This document shows positions 33,033-45,568 of a DNA stretch of 64,000 nucleotides, one piece after another. The notes beneath the pieces are model-generated. The model was not told the DNA's origin, searched no databases, and worked only from the letters and a program-made list of their open reading frames with translations. The stretch is from Ophiosphaerella korrae. Taxonomy: Eukaryota; Ascomycota; Dothideomycetes; Pleosporales; Phaeosphaeriaceae. The translations under genes and the position numbers were made by a program. The stretch lies in NCBI GenBank assembly GCA_028456385.1, contig JALNQF010000009.1, forward strand, positions 434,001 to 498,000, in the 5' to 3' direction. The stretch's first letter is position 1. Every line of letters starts with the position of its first letter.

Positions 33033-35157
33033 CTATTTTAATAGCTCGAACTGTATATTTTTCTCATTTGTTACCCGGACACTAACACGTCCTTTTGAAT
33101 CACCTTTCTCTTGTAGCATTTCTTCAAAAAGATTCGAATTCGACCGAACACTTCCCTCAGGCTCCTGCCTTGCGAACAACTGAGCGACAAGCCCAGTAAC
33201 TCCGAGTTGGGCACTAACTTGGTGAACCTCTGGGGAGCTGGAAATGATAGCCAAGGCAGCTAGTATCAAGCCTAGAACTATGAAGAGGAGATTCGCCGTT
33301 ACAGATACCCAGAGGGCACTAGTAGGCAACTTGGTGACGACCTGCAAATCTCGCCTTTGGACCCGAAGTGCTGCTCTTGGGCTGGTTTGAGTAGCCAGCG
33401 GACTAGAAATATAGCGACTTGATTCAAACTCGTAGCGCTTTAAGTAGCTCTCGATTGAGTCCGCCTCGATATTTGAGATTCGCTCAGCCTCTGAGACCAC
33501 TAAGCGAAACGCCGGCAAGTTTGCCATGCTTGCAATACCCGCTACAGTTCCATTGCTCTTGGTTTTGTTAATCCAGGCTACTTCTTGGTTGACGACACCA
33601 TAGGTGATGTCCCACACTATTCAAGGTTAATTTCTCTACTTATAGTTTAGGATAATATGCTGCGACTTACCTGTGGTGTTACAGAAAACCATTAACCCAC
33701 CGCAGCCGACCGGCAATGGCTTCCATGTTCGTTTATCTTGGCAGATCGATTGGTTCCTGTTGCCAAGATCAGAATAAAATGGCGCCATATTTATCCAATG
33801 CCAGGGGTTTCTAAAGGTGTCGTTATCATTTTTGTCTCCTAACGTTTTTGCTAACTCGTATGTGGCGTTGGCATTCTTTGGACTTAATTCAGGTATATTA
33901 GCGGAATCGAAATAATTGACTTCGCTTAAGTAACGGTGGGAGTCAAAGTAATGTCCGTAGGATCTCTGTTGAGTGATATTTCCAGATATATTGAATCCGG
34001 TAACGGATTCCGGACAGTGAAATGGGGCAATGGCTGATCCAGTTCCATTGAACTGTTTTATCGTGCATGCATCTGCCGGAATTGCAGAACATTGTGAGCT
34101 AACACCATAAGTGAAGCCTGTCCAGTCAGTTTCCAAATCCACTCCATACGGCCCTATGATACTATATTCCAAGTTTTCCGGGTCGGTGTAGTTGAAAATT
34201 TTGGACTGAGTTGATCTCCCAAGCGTGATTGCAGAGACTTCAGTGGTATTACTTAGCGTAAGCATGTTTCCAGTCTCGTTGTATTGCAACGCACAGCTCC
34301 AAAAGTGTCTGTTATCGGATGATCCAACAGTTTCTCTGTTCAGACACCATGGTGCAAGTCCTCTGCTATAGTGATGATCCGAATTCTGTAGAGGATATAT
34401 TTGCACAAAGTTTAGGGACTCAGCACCAATATGGAAGTAGGTATCGGCAACTTGGATGAGTATACTAGTGCGAGTCGCTTATGTCAGATGTTGCTATACA
34501 TGGATTGCTAATAAAATCATGGAATTTTACATACCTTGCCAAAATACAAAGTCCAAATATTCGAATGCTAGTATGTAACGCGTTGCGCGACTTGTCCTCG
34601 GCTTTTCGACTGCTTGAGCGGTCCATCCGCCAAAAAACGCTTTTGATTTTGCCATACACGAGCTCCCATAATACTAGCTGCTCTGAATTCAGAATCCGGA
34701 TTAAAGTGCTGAATTGATATGGGTTTAAAAAGCCGTGTTGCTTTGACGCTTGTGTGGCGCGAGGATAACCGATGATCCGTCGAGCTTCGACATAGGCATA
34801 CATCGCCATAAGCGCGCCAACTAACGCAAGGCTAACGGATGACGACAGCGAAGATATTAGAGCAAGCCGAGCGGCAGGAAACCCGACATAGTAGAAGGAA
34901 CTACTTGTAGTGTTGATGAGGTCGGGTCCTGGGCACAATTCTGGGTATAGACAGGACGTTTCGTCTATAACGTTTATGAAAACAACCCCGAGCAGTGCAA
35001 TTGTGAATGTAGCCATAGGAACAGCAACGAGGGAGCACAGTAGAATAATATTAGAGACGTGTGGGCTCAAGCGGGTCGGTAGTATCCGCACGCATTGCCG
35101 CGAAGTGCTTTCGGCATCAGCCTCGATCGGTCTTTGATGGGACTGATTATGCGCCAT
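33033..35157 (-). CDS. Fungal polytopic membrane protein of unknown function
   Basis: I do not recognise a characterised family. Exons are 34535-35157, 33671-34464 and 33033-33616, giving 666 residues. The start MAHNQSHQRP is followed by two membrane helices (NIILLCSLVAVPMATFTIALLG, in part, and AARLALISSLSSSVSLALVGA). A cysteine- and glycosylation-site-rich loop of about 350 residues follows, beginning DTYFHIGAESLNFVQIYP and GLAPWCLN, with many N-x-S/T sites. A last helix, NLLFIVLGLILAALAIIS, and a cytosolic tail end it. The layout is that of fungal-specific surface proteins with a large extracellular loop. Both splices use GTATGT or GTAAGT donors and restore one frame. The gene is intact in a region of relics. 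Confidence 0.82.
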
Positions 35158-38100
35158 AGGAAAATCCAAGAGAAGGATTAACAAAATGTGAGTGGAATTG
35201 TTGTTTGGGAAGCGCTTCTGGGATATGAAATATTCCTGACAATTTTGGGCCCCCAACCAGAATGCTTCCACTTGTGGTAATGGCGGCCAGCTGTGCATTG
35301 CCCCAAGAGCCTAACTTATCGCTCTTATTGCACAAGAATGTGGGGATCGCTGATAAAAACTTGTGTCAAGCCGGTTAAAAAAGGCCTGCTTGTCGGGCCC
35401 TATGAGGGCCGTGCCGCCGCCGCCCTTACCGTTAGACCAATGCATGGCATCGACTGCGTCATTCTTTTACAGAAACCAATATTCTGAATCACCTCTATAT
35501 CCTTACACTAGTCGGCTATGGATAGAATGGACGCCGAGGAAGAAAGTCACGATCGAATTGTCGGCTCGTTCGGCGCTCTCATCAACTTCGGTGTTCCTGT
35601 ATTTTGGACTGTGTCATGCATCCCCATGTCGGCTCTTTCCCCTTGAACGCAAGATCTGCAAGGGAGGCTGCATGTGTGGATAAGAAATGGGTTTAGCGCA
35701 CCGACAAAATCTAAGTATACTACCTGCCGCATGCGCAATGCGCACCCCTTGCATGAGCACTAACAATTCAAACCAGTTGAGGGCTAGGGTCAACGATTAG
35801 GCTAGGATGCCCACTATGCGCGGCTTGGGTTGCAGAAGGGTATACAGACGTACTATCTATGCGTTCTCTATACGGGATGTGCGCTTATCAGCTTCAACGC
35901 CCTGAAGCACAAGTGTACAACATGTAGTAGTTAGCCCGAGAAGCCCTACCCAGGTACTGCTAGGTTAGATAAGGGACTGTGCCTACTGAGCACCAACACA
36001 AGGGGCGAAAGATCAATCAGCCAGCAATCAGTGTTGTGGTGGCCAATAGGAGTAAAGCGGTAGATTTAATTCTCACGCTTGAGAACTGCATGCAGGTGCT
36101 TTTGTCGCACTCACTACTGTTAGAACGATCCAAGCACCGCCAGACCCGAATCCGGCCTTGAACTTTGCTCAAACCCGAACCCTCAATCTTCAAGCGACAG
36201 AAATGATTGCGGGAAGCACAAGGGTCACTCCAAGCGCGATGAATGTTGCCATGTTCTACACCGTTGTGCTATTGGCACTAATTGACTATGCCTTATCGCA
36301 AGCCACAACTCGTCAACTATGCGATGGGCGTGATATTTGGTGAAAAAGAAGCGAGCGATCGCGCTGATCCTAAGCCTCATGATTACCGGTCGGGCAGATG
36401 CGCTTGGGACGCAGGCTCCGGACTTCCCAGCCAATGAAATGCAAAGGCCAGTGCATCTAACGCTGCAGTGTCCCAACCAAAGCCACATGTAGCCAACACG
36501 GAAGGCTTACGCCTCTCAATTCTGAGGCGATCGGGCATGGCTGCATTATCAGCGGCAAGAAGAAAAGCATATCCGTGTACTAGTAATTGTACTGGTAGGA
36601 TCGCCTCACGCTTAGTGACGCAATTCGTTGCTGTTATTTTATTTTATTATTAGCAACTCCTGCGTATTCATGGCCCTCGGGCCGACGCTAACTACACGCT
36701 CAAGCTAACCGCTTTGCAATGTGATCAACTGAACATCACCGAGACCCAATTAACAACCACTAGATGTATTCTCAGCGATGATTTCGAAGAAAGAGCACCA
36801 CGATTGGAACACCGAGTCTCTCTACACCTTCTCCAACGATACGCACGCCCTTCCAGGTCGAAGCAGTTCTAGCCCACTAAGACCAGTGCTCAAAACATGT
36901 AGTCATAGTAGTATAGTTAGCGTGTTTCATCTTAGGCACTCTTTACATCGCGCTCTGCGATAACCTCAGAAGACTAGAAATCCAAATGCGCAGCTTGCAA
37001 CCCAAACTCTCCTCCCATTTCTGTTCGTTGGCGCCTTTGACTACCAGGAGCAGTGGGCGCACCAGGTGCTGAGTGACCTTGCGACGAGAAATTTGAGAAT
37101 GCTCAGGGCCGCTGCTATAGTTAGCGCGCCGGCTCCTCCCAATAGAAGCCCTGATGCTTGGGTAGTTGCCATGCTGTATAGCTATAAGAAGGAGATTTTA
37201 CCACGCTGAGGAATGATGAAGAAGCGGGATCTAAGGCTGGGTTAGTCAAACGAGTGAGCAAAGGCCCTGATGACCACTAACGCGGGGAACCCAAACACGG
37301 CATTCAGATCTAGCCTCGCTCCTAGGCCCCTAAGCCAAAGCCTCTAGATACTGATATAACGACTGCGACCACTCAGGAACTTCATAATCACTCCAAAAGC
37401 TCTAGTAGTATCGTGGTGGAAGTTAAACTTATGGCTTGAACCGGGATGCAAGCATGAGGGTGAATTTGGCGTGCTTCTCGACCGTTCATCCTATTCGAAT
37501 ATCGAATCTATAGTGCGCTAAGGAAAAGAACTGTGATTTGAGCATTGCGAGACTCTACAATTCAGGGCTCAAAGGCGCACCTTACTACTTGCTCGATGAT
37601 CTTGATTGTGGCTTAGGGTCTCTCGATCCCGAGTCTACATTTGCAAAGAGTGTTGAGCAACTAGTCTTACTTTTTGTTCTACTTGTAAGACATCGCGACA
37701 CATATTGGGGGTGAGCGGAACCTGGTTTCATACTGGACAGGTGCTAGCTACGAACCAGTGCACCAAGATTCAGATGCACTACGAGAGAAGAATTATAATC
37801 TGTTATTATGCGAAACTATATAAAGTGGAAAGTTCATATCTATTTTTTCTATTGCAATTGATATGAGATACTATTCGATGCCTTTATTATCATCCATAAG
37901 CCCTAATAAAACAAGGAGTGCTCCGCTGCACATGTCTAATTGTATGCCCTGATTTTCAGTTTCGCGAAATCAGCTATCCAGAGGTAGATTCAGATTGCAG
38001 GTCATTGCACAACCGTGCGACGCCTACGCCTAACACCACGAAAAAAAAAATCCCGACATACACGAGCTTACTGCCGTGGCGCAACCAACTAGGCAACCAA

Positions 38101-38819
38101 CTAGGAAGCTTGTACCAAGTTCCGGCAGCAGCTGAAGTAGTAATAGGGCACGTTATACGCGCCTCGCTTATCAAGCGCGTTGATTATAATTTCTTAGTAT
38201 AGTTTTCCTAATCCGTATAATGCGCGGAGTGCTGAAGCTGCTTTGCGTAAAGTTCGACTATACTAAGGTCTCCCTTTTTACGACAGTATAGGGAAAAAGT
38301 CCTACTTTATAACGATACACTTATAGGAGACATTAGCTATTGTAGCCTACAACGAGGAGATTTTATTTCTTGCAAGAAGCTTGGTTGTAGAAGGACGGGC
38401 AGGAAAACACTATTGAAAGACGCTGCTCGTCATCTTATTTCAGCTAAATCCTTTACCGCCTTGTTATTTCTTCGTGACTCTTTGTGGCTTTTTTTGCAGT
38501 GGGATTAGAGAGATGAGTTCTCGAAAGAGATAATGGGTCTAGAATGTGCTGACATACAGTAAGAAAGCTGAGCGAATATACTGATGCGGAACTTGATGCA
38601 GAACCTAGTGTTAGAAATCTTGGATCGGATTCTATCACGACTGACATGGAGCACTAACCCTATCAGCGAAGGCAGTCTCATCAGTTCAAAGAAGTATAAA
38701 GAGAGGGGAGAGGAAGCTCTAGGACTTGGAGTAAAGCGAACAACCTCAGCAGCCTCTACACTAAACAGTATCGCCTTCTTCGTTCCTTCTGAACATTAAT
38801 CTGTCCTAGATCATTCAAG
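35158..38819. other. Long gene-poor stretch
   Basis: About 3.7 kb without a supported gene. It has many short frames, a tandem 12-mer CAACCAACTAGG at 38082-38105, and a poly-A run near 38038-38050. A short minus-strand frame at about 37041-37172 encodes one hydrophobic helix but nothing recognisable. Confidence 0.5.
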
Positions 38820-39308
38820 GTGAAGTTCACCAGCGCTACCCTTACTGTGCTTCTCGCCAGTCTTTCAACTTTCGTGATTGCCGCCCCTGCTGAAGCGGTC
38901 GAAACGGTTGAAGCGGCCAATGCAGTGGCTGACATCACTAAGCGCCAACAGACAGGAGAGACAGTTTACTTGACCAACTGCGGATCTACCTCAGAGTTTA
39001 GCTACTACAGGCTCGGCCACAACTCTCAGAACGGATCACCTCCGGATGATAGATGCAAGTTTAATACCGGAAACAACCTACCCATCGATTGGGAGAACAA
39101 TCCAAGAAGCTGCACGTTTGGCAGTGGCGTTAGATTTGAGTCGAGAATAGGCAACGGCATACCAATCAATGCCTTTGCTGGACCGGCAACGCAGTTTATC
39201 CCTGGACAAGCTGGAAGGCCATGGGATTGCTTTAGGGATAATCTAAGGGTTCTTTATCATGATGGGGTTACTGATTGCAACACCGTCTATTGGTGCACTC
39301 CCAGGTAG
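38820..39308 (+). CDS. Secreted cysteine-rich protein with GTG in the start position
   Basis: Candidate effector-like protein of 162 residues, function unknown. The first codon of the signal peptide (x-KFTSATLTVLLASLSTF-VIAAPA) reads GTG where ATG is expected. The upstream frame has no ATG before a TGA at 38790. A propeptide ends in Lys-Arg (41-42), a Kex2 site, and the mature part has six cysteines (54, 79, 98, 137, 153, 159) and ends CNTVYWCTPR. A GTAGGT donor overlaps the stop, but splicing at 39351 would also give Arg then stop. It may be a silenced allele, use a non-AUG start, or have an upstream exon I cannot see. No homolog is named. Confidence 0.6.
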   Translation: MKFTSATLTVLLASLSTFVIAAPAEAVETVEAANAVADITKRQQTGETVYLTNCGSTSEFSYYRLGHNSQNGSPPDDRCKFNTGNNLPIDWENNPRSCTFGSGVRFESRIGNGIPINAFAGPATQFIPGQAGRPWDCFRDNLRVLYHDGVTDCNTVYWCTPR

Positions 39309-40305
39309 GTGTATTTCTATCGTTTGAGACTTTTTGCTAACTCTCTTGTAGATAGATGGCGGAATAAGGATCTGGAAACTAGCTTTCTCACACGAAGGCG
39401 CTCAAATGTAGTAAAGTTTAGGCCGTGTGCGGATACTAGTCCACACCCCACAATCAATAGCGGTTATTCCTTTTGTACAAGGTCCTTCTGCTATGTTAAA
39501 TTGAAAGCTGGATTTACGTAGTATTACGACATCAATTTTAGTATTAGACAGGCTAGCAGGCCTCCTTCTGTTACAATTCATCTGAAGTTCTTGCTTGAAC
39601 CTTTACTTTACGCTTGTAGATAACCCGACCAGCATTAAGTATTAAATTCCCCACAATGTAGCCTGACAACTACGTCAATAATTATCCTAGACGTTTACAA
39701 AACATACTCCAGCACTATATGCATACATGTGATCCTTTTATTTAACTAGGGTCTAGCTAAGCTGCAGACCGTATAATATAATCCGAACTCTCTGACTATA
39801 CGAGTTCTATCCTTTGCAACGCGAACACCAAAACGTTCCTCGCGCTTGCCATCGAGGTGCGTCTAGGGAAAAGGGGAGCGCACGATGTAGAGAGGAATTA
39901 TTAGTGTTAATTGCAACGGGCCGGCCTGGGGCCAATGTACTGGTTTGGCGCCTAGGTAAATTTAAGACATCGATCCGGCTTTTATGTATATTAAGCTCCC
40001 AGTTACGCTCAGATAGCTAACACAACGCAGCTCCTGAGTCTCTTTATCCCATTTACTCGATTACATTAATATTTGCTTTATTATGCGCAAATTTTTTACT
40101 TTATAGATAAAGATATTTCTTTGCGCAGTAACTATATGTAAGAGGTCTAGCGCGTATAGGTGAAGGACTCTACACGTGACACCGGCGAAGTCCCGCCGGT
40201 ACAGTATCGCTACCCTGGCGCTACCCTAGCTAGTATAAAGAGGGGGCTGCGGCCCACTCGATAGGTAATAAGCGCGATATGCTCTCTTTGCGGACTGCTA
40301 ATTTG
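39309..40305. other. Intergenic region
   Basis: About 1 kb, AT-rich with a GC-rich patch near 40160-40260. No gene is seen. Confidence 0.4.
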
Positions 40306-40752
40306 CTACGGCCAAGGTATTAAATTTTGTCCCTCAATAGATTCCCGCATTATCAAATGCTCAGTAAGGTTTCTGGTCTTCAGCGACATGAGATTCTTTT
40401 GGATGGGATAATTGGCGAGATCTGTTGCTTCGTGTTCCTCAAATGAGTATGACAGAGTAGTACAATTTTTGTTGTAACAAGTGTTATCTATGTCTTCTTC
40501 GGCGAGCAGCAATTTCACGACGTCGATATAGCCCCTCTCAACCGCGTATCGCAACGTCGTGCTATTGTAGTTATCGCGGGTATTGAGACATCGGGCTCGA
40601 AATGACCTAGGATCGGCGCTTTGATGCTGCTGTTTCTGTTTTCTAACTATACCCCCTTGGCGGACGAGGAGTAAAGTAAGTCGATTCAGAATCTGTGTTG
40701 TCATCAATAGAACCGCCTTTCTCATTGGATACATGTGCTTCATCCACTGCAT
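40306..40752 (-). pseudogene. Ankyrin-like relic
   Basis: The frame contains NSTTLRYAVERGYIDVVKLL, one good ankyrin repeat, followed by a weak second repeat (NCTTLSYSFEEHEATDLA). The rest has no motif. It is close upstream of the HET-ankyrin gene on the other strand and is probably a fragment of a similar gene. Only the repeat itself is well supported. Confidence 0.4.
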
Positions 40753-41372
40753 CGGGAAAATCCTCGTCGCGCTTCTTTCAGAGGTGATCGTAATCAAGAT
40801 CCTAGTATTGAGTCATGGTAGTGTAATAGCGATCGATGATCTTGCAGACTGTCTGTTTATGAGTATTCCCAACGAATCCGTGAGTCTGGGTTCGCGAGCA
40901 TATCTCAACGACTCTACCGATGACCTCGTATGGAAGAATTATTATTACGGTACTTGCCATTGCACCGTTTTGATGGCCTCGCTACCATTTTTGTTGGCGA
41001 TTGGTAGGCAGGCGAGCCAGCCACAGCATCTGGCCTCGGCCGTGCGCCAACCGGTCCCCTCGACATGCCCTCCTCAGTCTTCGGCAGCCCAGCCTAACGG
41101 GTGCTTGAGTGCTTCAAACTTAAGTACTCCTTCCATTTGTGTCATACTCAATCTACAAAGCCACGCACTTAGGTATACTACGGCGCATCTACTAGACGTG
41201 ACAGGGTAGCACCCCCGAACCAGTCGGTCGCGGCCCCGCGATTCGCGTCGCTCACGACGAGTACTATAGCGCGGGCGTGGTTCCTTTCCCGCCGCTCCGA
41301 AAAGTCATCAAGCAGGGCTTTCAGCTCGCTACTCGATCCTCCCCATATTCCAGTTGTCTGCAAGGCCTCGCG
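40753..41372. other. Upstream region of HET-ankyrin gene
   Basis: About 0.6 kb. A frame in the same phase is open from 41277 but begins with GTG; the HET signature starts at ATG 41373. Confidence 0.45.
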
Positions 41373-43847
41373 ATGCGCCTAATCAATGTCAAGACATTCA
41401 GGCTGGAGGAGTTCCTCGACCACCGAACCCCCCCGCCGTACGCCATACTGTCGCATACTTGGGGGGACAACTGCGAAGAGCTCACTTTCCGCAATGTAGA
41501 AAAGGGAGAAATCGATAAACCCGGCGTCGGGTCTGTCAAGTTTCGGGGATGCTGTCTACAAGCCGAGATAGATGGCCTCGGATACGCTTGGATTGACACC
41601 TGTTGCATTAACAAGGATAGCGACCGGGAACTTGGTGAGGCTATCAACTCTATGTTTCAATGGTATAAAGGTGCTTCCGTTTGCTATGCCTATTTGTCTG
41701 ATGTTCCTGATGACGAAACTCCCTGGAAGCGGGGATCTAAGTTCTGGACAAGTCGGTGGTTCAAGAGAGGGTGGACTTTGCAAGAACTTCTTGCACCCAA
41801 ATACGTGCGGTTTTATAGTTCAGAGTGGCACCTCCTTGGCACAGGGACCAAGGCAAGCCTGAGTGCCACCGTTGAGAAAATCACCGGTGTGCCCCGTAAA
41901 TTCCTGTCGGGCATCGCCGAGTTGTGTACCGCGAGCGTTGCACAGCGTATGTCATGGGCCGCGCAAAGAGACACCAAAAGGGAGGAAGATCGTGCATATT
42001 GTCTCCTTGGAATCTTCGGTGTGTCGATGCCGATGATATACGGGGAGGGTGGCGATAGAGCTTTCTCTCGGTTACAGGAAGAGATTATGAGGACAACGAG
42101 AGACCATTCCATCCTGGCATGGAACCTCAGCGAAAAAGAACCATCCCCGAGCGACTCGCCCGGGGCCACAGACGGGAGAATTTTGGCAGCCACCCCATCG
42201 GATTTTGCAAGGTCTGGGCACATTGTTATCCGAGAGCAATCCAATACATCTCTGAACTCACTTAACATTTCTGGTGGTAGCCTTCGAGCCTATCTATCGC
42301 TGGATACAACTTCCACCGGCGAGATAATTGGGCTGCTTAATTGCGGGCCCCACCACGACAAGCAACAAATAGTTGGGATTCCTCTTGCTAGGATGTCGTC
42401 AGGGTCGTCCGACGAGTATGTCAGACCAAGGGGATGCTATTCGGTGCTACGGCCGATAACCGCGTCTCACGCCTCAGCCAAGCTCATCCACATTATGATT
42501 GATAGCAAAAGCGAGAAGTCTACAGATGCAAATCAACACTACTGGTCTTTCAACGATTATGAATTTGCTGAAGTCAACCTACGCTTGGTTGACGTGGCGC
42601 CTCAATCTTGCTGGGAAGAAGAGCGGGCTCTGATCACATCGACGATTGAATCTGACGGTGCTACGCGTCGAACCTTGGCTCGATTCCGCCATGACGAGGA
42701 AGGATCTAGGGATTTCGTAATAGTGCTCGAATTTAAACAGCAGCGCACTGGTCTTGAGCCTCAATGCTGCGTTATGACATGCTGCAGACGCACGTCACTA
42801 GAGGAGCTAGCGGGAAATCTTCAGCACGTGGCACAGAAAGCGTCTGGGAAGAGAAGTGCTAGCAATGGATTGCTCAACCTGCGTGTGACAGTAGAGCGTG
42901 ATGGGCAGCACCCAATATCCATCATCGGGCCGGAAGCAATGTCTCATCCGCCAGATGTCACAATTGATGCAACTGTGGAGTTGCAGAAGCTAGAGCTGAT
43001 GCTGGAGGTTGAAAGAATACTAGAAGAAAATGGTCGAGACGATGTTGAAGAGGAGGAGTTAGACCAACAAGTGAAAGAGAAGAGCAATCACTTAGATTGG
43101 ATTAAGAGAGAGCGGGAGATGGTAGAACGCGAATTAAGGAAACTTGAGGAGAAGAGGAGAATGCTGGCTGAAGAAGGAAGCTACAGAGTTCAGGAGTTAG
43201 GCCACTTACGTGAAAGGTAAGCAAGGGTTAAGAAAAGACAAGAATATGCGTCTAGATTGTGGTTGAGTACGCGGAAGCGGTGGGATGAGCTCTGGCATAC
43301 TGACGGCGGCAAAGATAGTTACAAGTTAGAGAGAATGGGTGGCCAGACGCCGCTTCGGTGGGCTGCTGAGAACGGCCATGTTGAAATGGTAAAGTTACTT
43401 CTCGACAAGGGTGCTGATGTGGCAGTTACGGATAAAGACGGACGGACGCCGTTGATTGCAGCTTCAAGCAAGGGACAAGCTGACGTGGTTCGGCTACTTC
43501 TCGCCACCAGCAGAGTTAATGCCGACTTAAAGGATAGTGAGTGTGGTCAGACACCGCTTAGTTGGGCCGCCGCAACCGGCCGTGAAGCCGTCGTTCAGCT
43601 ATTGCTCAACACGGACAAGGTGGACATCGACTCGAAGGACAACAATGGCCGAACACCGCTGCAATGGGCCATTGAGATGGGGCACGAGGCTATTGTGCAG
43701 CTGCTGCTCAAGAAACGCGCTCGTGGAGGTGCTGCAGGATATCGCCCTTCGACTCGACGACTCGCTCCAGAATGGCATCCGCCTCAGCGGCATCATCCTT
43801 ATCCATCGCCTTTTCGACCCGCGGATGGCAGGGCTGGTGCGCCGTAA
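41373..43847 (+). CDS. HET-domain / ankyrin-repeat protein, HET-E-like, chimeric C-terminus
   Basis: Predicted incompatibility or self-recognition protein of about 811 residues. Exons are 41373-43216 and 43256-43847. The N-terminus MRLINVKTFRLEEF and PYAILSHTWGD (23-32), then YAWIDTCCINKDSD and RGWTLQELLAP, are the HET domain, with RAYCLLGIFGVSMPMIYGEG after it. A charged coiled coil (about 560-615) precedes the intron. The second exon holds ankyrin repeats such as GQTPLRWAAENGHVEMVKL and three more. The 39-base intron is very short, but splicing keeps the frame. The final 40 residues are encoded by DNA that in another frame is a GTPase gene, so the original C-terminus has been lost. Whether the chimera is functional is unknown. 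Confidence 0.8.
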
Positions 43848-44649
43848 CCTCATCATATTTAAGAAGCTTTGCGGTGAGAAGGCCTACCAGTCCATTATCC
43901 TCGTCACTCCAACGTGGTCTATGGTGACTACCAAGGAGGGCCAGGCGCGCGAGAAGGAGCTTTCCGAGACCGACAGGTTCTGGGGTTACATGCTCAAGAG
44001 AGGGAGTCGTATCTTCCGTTACTCTGATACCCGCGACTCAGCTTGGGATATTATCAACTACATCCTCTCGCTACACGAGCCGCCCAAAATGGTGGCATGC
44101 TAGGATGCACGTTGAAGTAGGGAGCGGGTGCCGACCCGCAGTCGGTGAGACGAGTTGAATATACGGGTTGAGTAGCTACATGACGAGTTGGTGTCGATGC
44201 CTATCTACTCCATCCGAACTCATTCTGAGCCCCCTACAGAGCCGCAAAGCTGAACTAATGCTTCCCAATCACGTGCGGTCCTACTACGCCACAACATTCA
44301 GGGCGAGATTGTCACGCAGAAACTAAAGATTAAGGACACCTCGGCGGCCGTCGAGCTCAATGCCGAAATCGACCGCGAGCGCAAGAAGCACCAGGCCGAG
44401 CTGGCAGCCATAAAGGAACAGATTAAGGAGGCGATCGCGGAGCGCGACAGGGAGCTACAGGAGAGCTTCCAGGAGGATATTGACGTGCTGCAAAGGAAGA
44501 TTGAGAAGGGCGCCGCCAACCAGCGCGAGCTTACGCAGACGCTTGAGAGGGCTAACAAGCGCAAGGGGGAGGAAGCTAACCGCAAGTTAATTGAAGAATT
44601 GCAAGACAAACTCGATCGCATTTCCCGCCCACTCTGTAAGCCCTCATGA
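43722..44649 (+). pseudogene. P-loop GTPase relic, C-terminal half with coiled coil
   Basis: In a frame different from the ankyrin frame the DNA encodes VLQDIALRLDDSLQ, SGIILIHRLFDPRMAG, YQSIILVTPTWSMV and ELSETDRFWGYMLKRGSR, up to a stop at 44101-44103. This is the second half of a fungal AIG1/HSR1-like GTPase. After about 190 bases with stops, a frame from 44280 to 44649 encodes its C-terminal coiled coil (VELNAEIDRERKKHQAEL and onward). The P-loop and switch regions are missing because the 5' side joins the ankyrin sequence near 43725. The pieces match the usual order of that family, so this is a truncated copy. Confidence 0.75.
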
Positions 44650-45568
44650 GCTAGCTAACACTGCCGTTTCTAGTAACCCTAATAAGATCTACCAACAAGT
44701 TATTGGGCAGAGGGGTTAGATCGCTCGTAATTAGATAGACACTTTCTGCCGTGTTGCGCAGGCGAATAGGGCGCGCAAAGACGTATTTGTCTCACGTACA
44801 CTACAATAGGTGCTAGACGTACAGCACCCGAAGGCCGCAACCGTCGGGCGAGAGAGGCTCCTACTTATAGGCATTTCTGCGAAGCTAGGCCACAATCTTG
44901 TAGTGGTAGCTAATGGCATAGTTGTACACAAGAAAGTGAGATTTTCAGCGCCCATGCGCACAGACATGCTAACGCGCGGGGGTTATAAGTAGTCCCTATA
45001 CAGTATACAGGTCGATAGAGCAGCTTTTTAAGCGCGGGGGACGCATCGCCAGGACAGGGCTCACAAAAGCGGCCAAGACGTAACGACGTCGTTCTTAACA
45101 ATAAGAGTGCCCATAGACTACTAGTACGCCTGTATGCGCAGCCAAAGGGTTGTATAACTTGCTCCGAAAGCGGGCACACAAGCAAGCGTTGAGCGGCTCT
45201 TACAGCTGCAACGGAATATACAGCGCCAACGACAGGAAGCTTAGCGTCTTCCGCGTACAACTTATGGCTGCGAGCTCTGCAAGGCGCTTTTGTGTAGGCC
45301 ACAAGTATGCTCAGAGTGCTAGGCAAAGTACCTACGCCGCGCAGAGATGACTAAGTAAATCAATATAATTAAACTTGTAGCTGTTACAAATATTGGATCC
45401 TATACAAAACGTCGTCAGAAATCATATATTGTGGTTTTGCAAGCTATACGAAAGATCATCAGATTAGACAGAGGATGTGACCTGTGTACGTGCGCTCTTA
45501 GGTACCGCCTCAAAGGATACCAGGCACGCTAGCGTTGCCTTCTATGCCTTCAATACCTTTCGCGCCTA
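44650..45568. other. Unassigned region
   Basis: About 0.9 kb. A frame at 44810-44992 (with ERLLLIGISAKLGHNLVVV) looks protein-like but I cannot name it. Nothing else is supported. Confidence 0.35.

Noticed and set aside
40733..41209. 158-codon plus-strand ORF upstream of the HET gene
   Set aside because: No motif, non-ATG region and composition unlike the neighbouring genes; probably chance.
44298..44621. 107-codon minus-strand ORF rich in Ser and Leu
   Set aside because: It is the antisense of the GTPase coiled coil, whose Glu/Lys codons read as Leu/Ser/Phe on the other strand.
44731..45350. Several overlapping 60-140 codon ORFs
   Set aside because: Both strands are open over the same bases in a moderately GC-rich patch, with no family signature on either.
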